Source of the DNA: Trichopria drosophilae
Taxonomy: Eukaryota > Arthropoda > Insecta > Hymenoptera > Diapriidae
Assembly (NCBI GenBank): GCA_030407085.1
Contig: CM059587.1
Coordinates: 107,617,501-107,681,500 of the forward strand
Reading direction: 5' to 3'
Length of the DNA stretch: 64,000 nt
Made by a program: the position numbers and the translations under genes. The first letter of the stretch is position 1. The number at the start of each line of letters is the position of its first letter. Of the stretch, positions 60,063-64,000 are shown in pieces. The notes under the pieces are model-generated. The model did no database searches, was not told where the DNA came from, and saw nothing but the letters and a program-made list of their open reading frames with translations.

Positions 60063-60137
60063 TAAGACTGCATGATTAACTAACTGCATTTAGAAAATAA
60101 AATGTTATAAATGCCGTTAGTTAATCATGCAGCCTTA
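60063..60137. other. Near-perfect 75-nt hairpin, pre-miRNA-like
   Basis: The arms 60063-60092 and 60108-60137 (30 nt each) pair with two mismatches around a 15-nt AT-rich loop (GAAAATAAAATGTTA). The paired core includes CTGCATGATTAACTAAC. Size and pairing fit a microRNA precursor, but a small palindromic transposon remnant looks the same. The arms match no microRNA I recognise. Either strand could be transcribed. Confidence 0.35.
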
Positions 60138-60901
60138 CATTTTACATCGAAATAAGACATTTGACGCTAAATTAATATCATTTCTAATAACAAGTAATCC
60201 AAGAATGATCATAGATCCCATTGTCCATTAATTTTCTTGCCCTTTATTCCGGTTTTATAATATTCTTCATAAATTAGGAATGTCAACAAGCAATTTTGCC
60301 ATTAGGTAAAAAATGACTAACCGTCCACGTCAATCTCTTCTCGCCCAATTTTGTACACTTGCCAAATATGTCGGAGTCATGGTGCGAACCGTAGGGCGTG
60401 GGAGAAGAAAGGGGGATAAATCATAGTCAAAGCATTTATAAACTTAGTTTAACGTATTTATCTCTTAAATAATCCTTCACATTGATATGAGCCCTAAAAA
60501 ATATTTATAAATGATACTAAGGGGTTGTTTTGTATGGTTATTTTCATCTATATTTCTTGGAGTGAAATATGCATTTCAAATCTAGCTTGAGCATGGTGCT
60601 CACTCTACAGCGTAAATGTGAGATTACAAACCGTTTGAATTCACTGAATGAGACACTTCGTGGCCATTTTGAAGTGATTTATTGATAGGTCGTCACGGTG
60701 TGATGGAGAGACTGGAAACGTTGTATCAAACATCCATCGTTTGGTGACGCATTATGTATCACATTAAAAACATTCAGTATACCATTCTTGCAAATGACGA
60801 AACATACGATTAATTCTGCATATAAGTATAATAATTTGGTAAGTGCTAATTCTTAGTAAATCGTACTACACTTTGTTTGAGGTTACCGAATGAGATAATA
60901 C

Positions 60902-60924
60902 CACCCCCCCCCCCTCCCCCTTTC
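60902..60924. repeat. Poly-C tract
   Basis: A run of C broken by single T residues, in an otherwise AT-rich context. Such tracts are prone to length errors in sequencing. Confidence 0.9.
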
Positions 60925-61006
60925 CAATCGGTTGTCTATGGATTTGATGAATCGAAAAACTGGATAAAACTACAGAATAACCATTATACATGTACTGAAA
61001 TTTCGC

Positions 61007-61074
61007 TAGTGGTTAGTGTGAAATACAGTGAATTTTAAGGTAGTGGTTACTGTGAAATACAGTGAATTTTAAGG
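61007..61074. repeat. 34-bp tandem duplication
   Basis: Two adjacent 34-bp copies (61007-61040 and 61041-61074), beginning TAGTGGTTAGTGTGAAATAC, differ at one base (G versus C near position 10). The near identity indicates a recent local duplication. Confidence 0.92.
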
Positions 61075-61369
61075 TAATATTAAAAATTGCCACATTAATT
61101 ACAAAAAATACTTTATATTTGAAAATCAAATTAATTTCAAGGTATCATATGCTCTGAAGCTGTAAAGATGTCAAATAAAGACATGTTCCTCATAAAGATC
61201 AGATGGGCGCGTCACTAATTTCCAGGCCGCAATGAAACGCCCCTAAAGACACTAGGACCTTTGATTCTAATTCAGTGTAACCACCCCAATTTTGACGTTC
61301 GCACAATTCCCACAGTGAGCAAACTGAAAACAGAAACAGCCGAAAGCGATTATGGCAAATCCCAGAGAA

Positions 61370-61800
61370 TCCTTAGGGTGCATTCCAGCGGCCGGCCGTT
61401 GGGAAGTTTCAGGCGCTAATGAAGTCGTGCGCTCGGACCGGATCGTCTCGGAGGCTGAAAATGATTTAGATTCCGACTAAACGATCCTTCTAAACGGCGA
61501 CGCTCCTACAGTCCAACGCTATTCATGCCGAATAATGGATTTAATGAGATGGTAGCCCAAGAGGGCCGTCCCCCGTTTGGTTTTACGCATAACGACCATG
61601 CAAATCAGAACCTTGTCGCCCCTGCATTTCATCTGATGACGTTTGATCTCGTCACTGTCATTTTTCGCGCCTTTATTTTTTGCGCTTTCTTCGCCTTTGT
61701 CGGTCATAATTTTTCAACTTGCCGTCGCCTGTTATCGTCTGAATGTTCCACCATTGTCCTGCTCTCTTCAAACCGCAGGTCGCGCGTACATACTTATTTA
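61370..61800. other. CpG-bearing block, candidate conserved non-coding element
   Basis: The base composition is near balanced, with many CpG. Motif-like words include an octamer ATGCAAAT (61598-61605, POU-type), GGATTTAATGAG (homeodomain-type) and an inverted pair TGACG-N8-CGTCA (61637-61654). Frames of 129 and 74 codons cross it without recognisable domains. The mixture of homeodomain/POU motifs and elevated GC fits an enhancer, but this is inference. Confidence 0.35.
61634..61665 (+). repeat. 32-bp dispersed repeat, copy 1
   Basis: TGATGACGTTTGATCTCGTC followed by ACTGTCATTTTT recurs at 62304-62335 with two mismatches, 670 bp away. The core is an inverted pair of TGACG half-sites. Confidence 0.7.
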
Positions 61801-62303
61801 TATTTCATGCACCGCAAAAAAGCGCACTGTCATTTTGCTCTCTGCGTTGCACTCCGTACACTTCTGATGAGGCACGTGACATTTCGTAATAACGTTGTTT
61901 GCGACCGACGTTGACGAGCATAAACGGGGACTATATTTTGCAATGATTGGCGATGTTTGCATTTTATAAGTTGGAGCTTGTTTGACGTTGTTTGAAGTGG
62001 AGTCATCAATAAGATCTAAGGGTTTTATCCAAGAATAAAATTAATGATTTATGCCCAGATCTGACACGTTTTCTGGAATATTATTTCATATTATTCATCT
62101 GTTCTGGATTCAAAAAGGTCTATAGTGAGTTAGTGATCAAGCTGACGGATAAGAAACCCTTTGAGTAAGATTAGACTTGTTTCAAGGCGATTAATATAAA
62201 ATGGTCAAAAGATTCAGTCAAACCAGGAATAGAACCCGGAGCGTTAAAATTCATGATAAGGCATTAATATTATAAATATATAAAGTAAGAAGATGAGCTA
62301 TTT

Positions 62304-62335
62304 TGATGACGTTTGATATCGTCACAGTCATTTTT
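62304..62335 (+). repeat. 32-bp dispersed repeat, copy 2
   Basis: TGATGACGTTTGATATCGTC followed by ACAGTCATTTTT. It keeps both TGACG and CGTCA half-sites although its surroundings are AT-rich and otherwise unlike those of copy 1. Confidence 0.7.
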
Positions 62336-62765
62336 CCGCAATATATGGAGCAAAATAGCATTTTGCGCATCGAGTATGAGGAATTATATTTATTGAGATA
62401 GAAGTGCATAATTGTAATAAATAAATGATTTTTCAATCAACGTATTTATGAGTTCTTCATAACAAAAATTGTCAATTTGCAATTTTGTGAAACAAAATTT
62501 TTAAACGGTTTCTCTCAAGATTTCTCGCAGTTAGAATTTAATCTAAATGCAAAAAGAAATGAGCTTGTATGAAAGGGTTAATTTTTACTTATATCAAGTG
62601 CAATTTTGATATGAACAGAGAAAAATATCACTCCAAAAGTGTTATAATATATCTGTAAACATACGACTGAATCTCCATTCCGTAAAATTCAATGAGTTTC
62701 TAATTTAAATGGCCATTTTTAATTAAATTAACTGACAACTTAAAAAGAACTAATTTAGGTTATTG

Positions 62766-62820
62766 ATATTAAAATAAAATAATTAACGGCTTAGACCTAC
62801 CAATTGCATTAGATGTTAAA

Positions 62821-62863
<43 letters not shown>

Positions 62864-63240
62864 TTTTGCATGTCTATATATATTTTTTACATATTATATA
62901 TTGTTATATTAATTGTTCTTTCTTCCTTTAATTTATTATAATGCATGCTAACAAATCATATTTACACACCACTCTATTCCTAGTAACTGTCAAATCGAAA
63001 TTGTATCAACTTTATAGTTATTGAATATAATTTTATCTTTCCTATATTCTATTACCTTTTTTTCGTTGTTAATTTCATTACTAGTTGATATTACAAATAT
63101 TTCGATAAGGCCTAAACGTTTGTGAATCCGAGCAATTACGACGGAAGGTGTTTTAAATGTTTGTGGAATTTCCAAACTATGGCATTTTAACATCTAATGC
63201 AATTGGTAGGTCTAAGCCGTTAATTATTTTATTTTAATAT
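62766..63240. mobile_element. Element with perfect 63-bp inverted arms
   Basis: Left arm 62766-62828 and right arm 63178-63240 are exact reverse complements (63 of 63 by eye). They contain AATTAACGGCTTAGACCTAC, CAATTGCATTAGATG and TTAAAATGCCATA. The 349-bp interior begins with a TA microsatellite and poly-T run (62829-62869) and has no coding frame. Perfect arms in otherwise decaying DNA suggest a recent non-autonomous foldback/MITE insertion. No clear target duplication is visible. Confidence 0.8.
62826..62869. repeat. (TA)n plus poly-T tract
   Basis: About 15 TA units followed by a run of about 13 T. It lies at the inner edge of the left inverted arm. Confidence 0.93.
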
Positions 63241-64000
63241 TTATATACACCTACGTTAAATCTATATTATTGTTACGTTATTGATGGTTAGAGAATCTTA
63301 TACAGTTATCTCTACAAATTTTTTTCTGCGGAAATTATGTGAATAATGTGTAATTCAATCCTAATTTTAAGAGAAAATGAATTCCAGCTATCAAAGGAGT
63401 GAAATATCATCATAAATAAGTAACTTATTTTTTATACGGAATGAATTTACACTCCTGTTTTTAATACCAGGATCTTAATTTTTCAGAGTGATAATGCATA
63501 AAGGTAGAGTGACTGATATTAAAAATGGAATTTTCTTTCTCAACAATGAATGACATTCACAAAGAAGTACAATCCTAATAGAGTAACTAATTGTTCTCAT
63601 AATAACTGCAGTGCATTGTTATTTGCAGAAATGTCAAGAATTTTTAATTAACAAATGGTCGATTACTATAAACATATTGAATTGATGCAAAAGCATCTAA
63701 TACTATTTCTCGACAGCTTTAATTAATAATTAAATCGTAAAATTGTTTCTTCGTTGTATCGGTCATCTGAAAAAAAAATAAAAAAACATTAACTGCGCAT
63801 ATATTTGGTTTTCGATAGAAAACACGTGCGATGGAAACAAACTTGTAAACATATAGTCGGGATTTGTATCCTTATCGAGACAGAATTCTGATATAAACGG
63901 ACTGCTTATATATTTTATTTGAAAGTTGATATTAATGGATTCGGTGCCCCTCTAGCGATAATGAGGGTTACTAACGCCTATTGTAGAAAAAATACGTTTC
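63241..64000. other. AT-rich stretch, nothing recognised
   Basis: No frame of note, no RNA gene and no bounded repeat are seen up to the window end. Confidence 0.5.

Noticed and set aside
1..64000. CRISPR arrays, bacterial operons, rRNA genes
   Set aside because: No regularly spaced identical repeats with unique spacers and no rRNA-like stretches; the DNA is eukaryotic in character.

Overview
This 64 kb window is AT-rich eukaryotic DNA with no convincing host protein-coding gene. The best-supported content is mobile DNA. Several features suggest an insect, most plausibly a hymenopteran: degenerate CCTAA/TTAGG-type repeats, many short TA-flanked inverted-repeat elements, Penelope-like retroelements, an 11-nt-tailed tRNA-headed SINE-like element, and CpG that is not depleted. 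That assignment is inference, not something a marker gene proves.

The clearest feature is a nearly complete Penelope-like retroelement (PLE) at 21598-24927. It has a 14-bp target-site duplication, an inverted partial copy of its own 3' end at the left edge, two direct 323-bp pseudo-LTRs identical by eye, an N-terminal ORF, and a large ORF with a YVDD reverse transcriptase followed by a GIY-YIG endonuclease. One frameshift separates the two ORF parts. Each pseudo-LTR carries a hammerhead-ribozyme-like fold with an altered core. A second, diverged PLE reverse-transcriptase fragment runs off the left edge on the minus strand (1-330).

Layout. 1-330: PLE fragment. 4560-5730: degenerate minisatellite around a TTAGG-like patch. 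8865-9030: TCTCGA-rich repeat. 9110-9471: multi-level palindromic element with a GC-rich core. 15486-15850: SINE-like element (minus). 17023-17691: decayed terminal-inverted-repeat (TIR) element. 21598-24927: PLE. 33528-34005: three-copy ~157-bp tandem repeat. 38630-39755: large foldback element interrupted by a 427-bp TA-flanked MITE and containing a CA microsatellite. 41614-42040: 113-bp-arm foldback. 42171-42324: CCTGATCAGG cluster. 44836-45785: TA-flanked composite element. 51966-52450: CCTAA-like repeats interrupted by a pogo/Tigger-like MITE. 62766-63240: element with perfect 63-bp inverted arms.

Between these lie long stretches without recognisable genes. Some contain CpG-rich, less AT-biased islands (about 19790-20060, 43540-43900, 54400-54920, 61370-61800) that look more like conserved regulatory DNA than coding DNA. 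The window is best read as a gene-poor intergenic region or a very large intron. I did not find a clear new multi-gene system. The most useful novelty is structural: the self-inverted PLE, and a foldback arm that preserves the pre-insertion site of a nested MITE.
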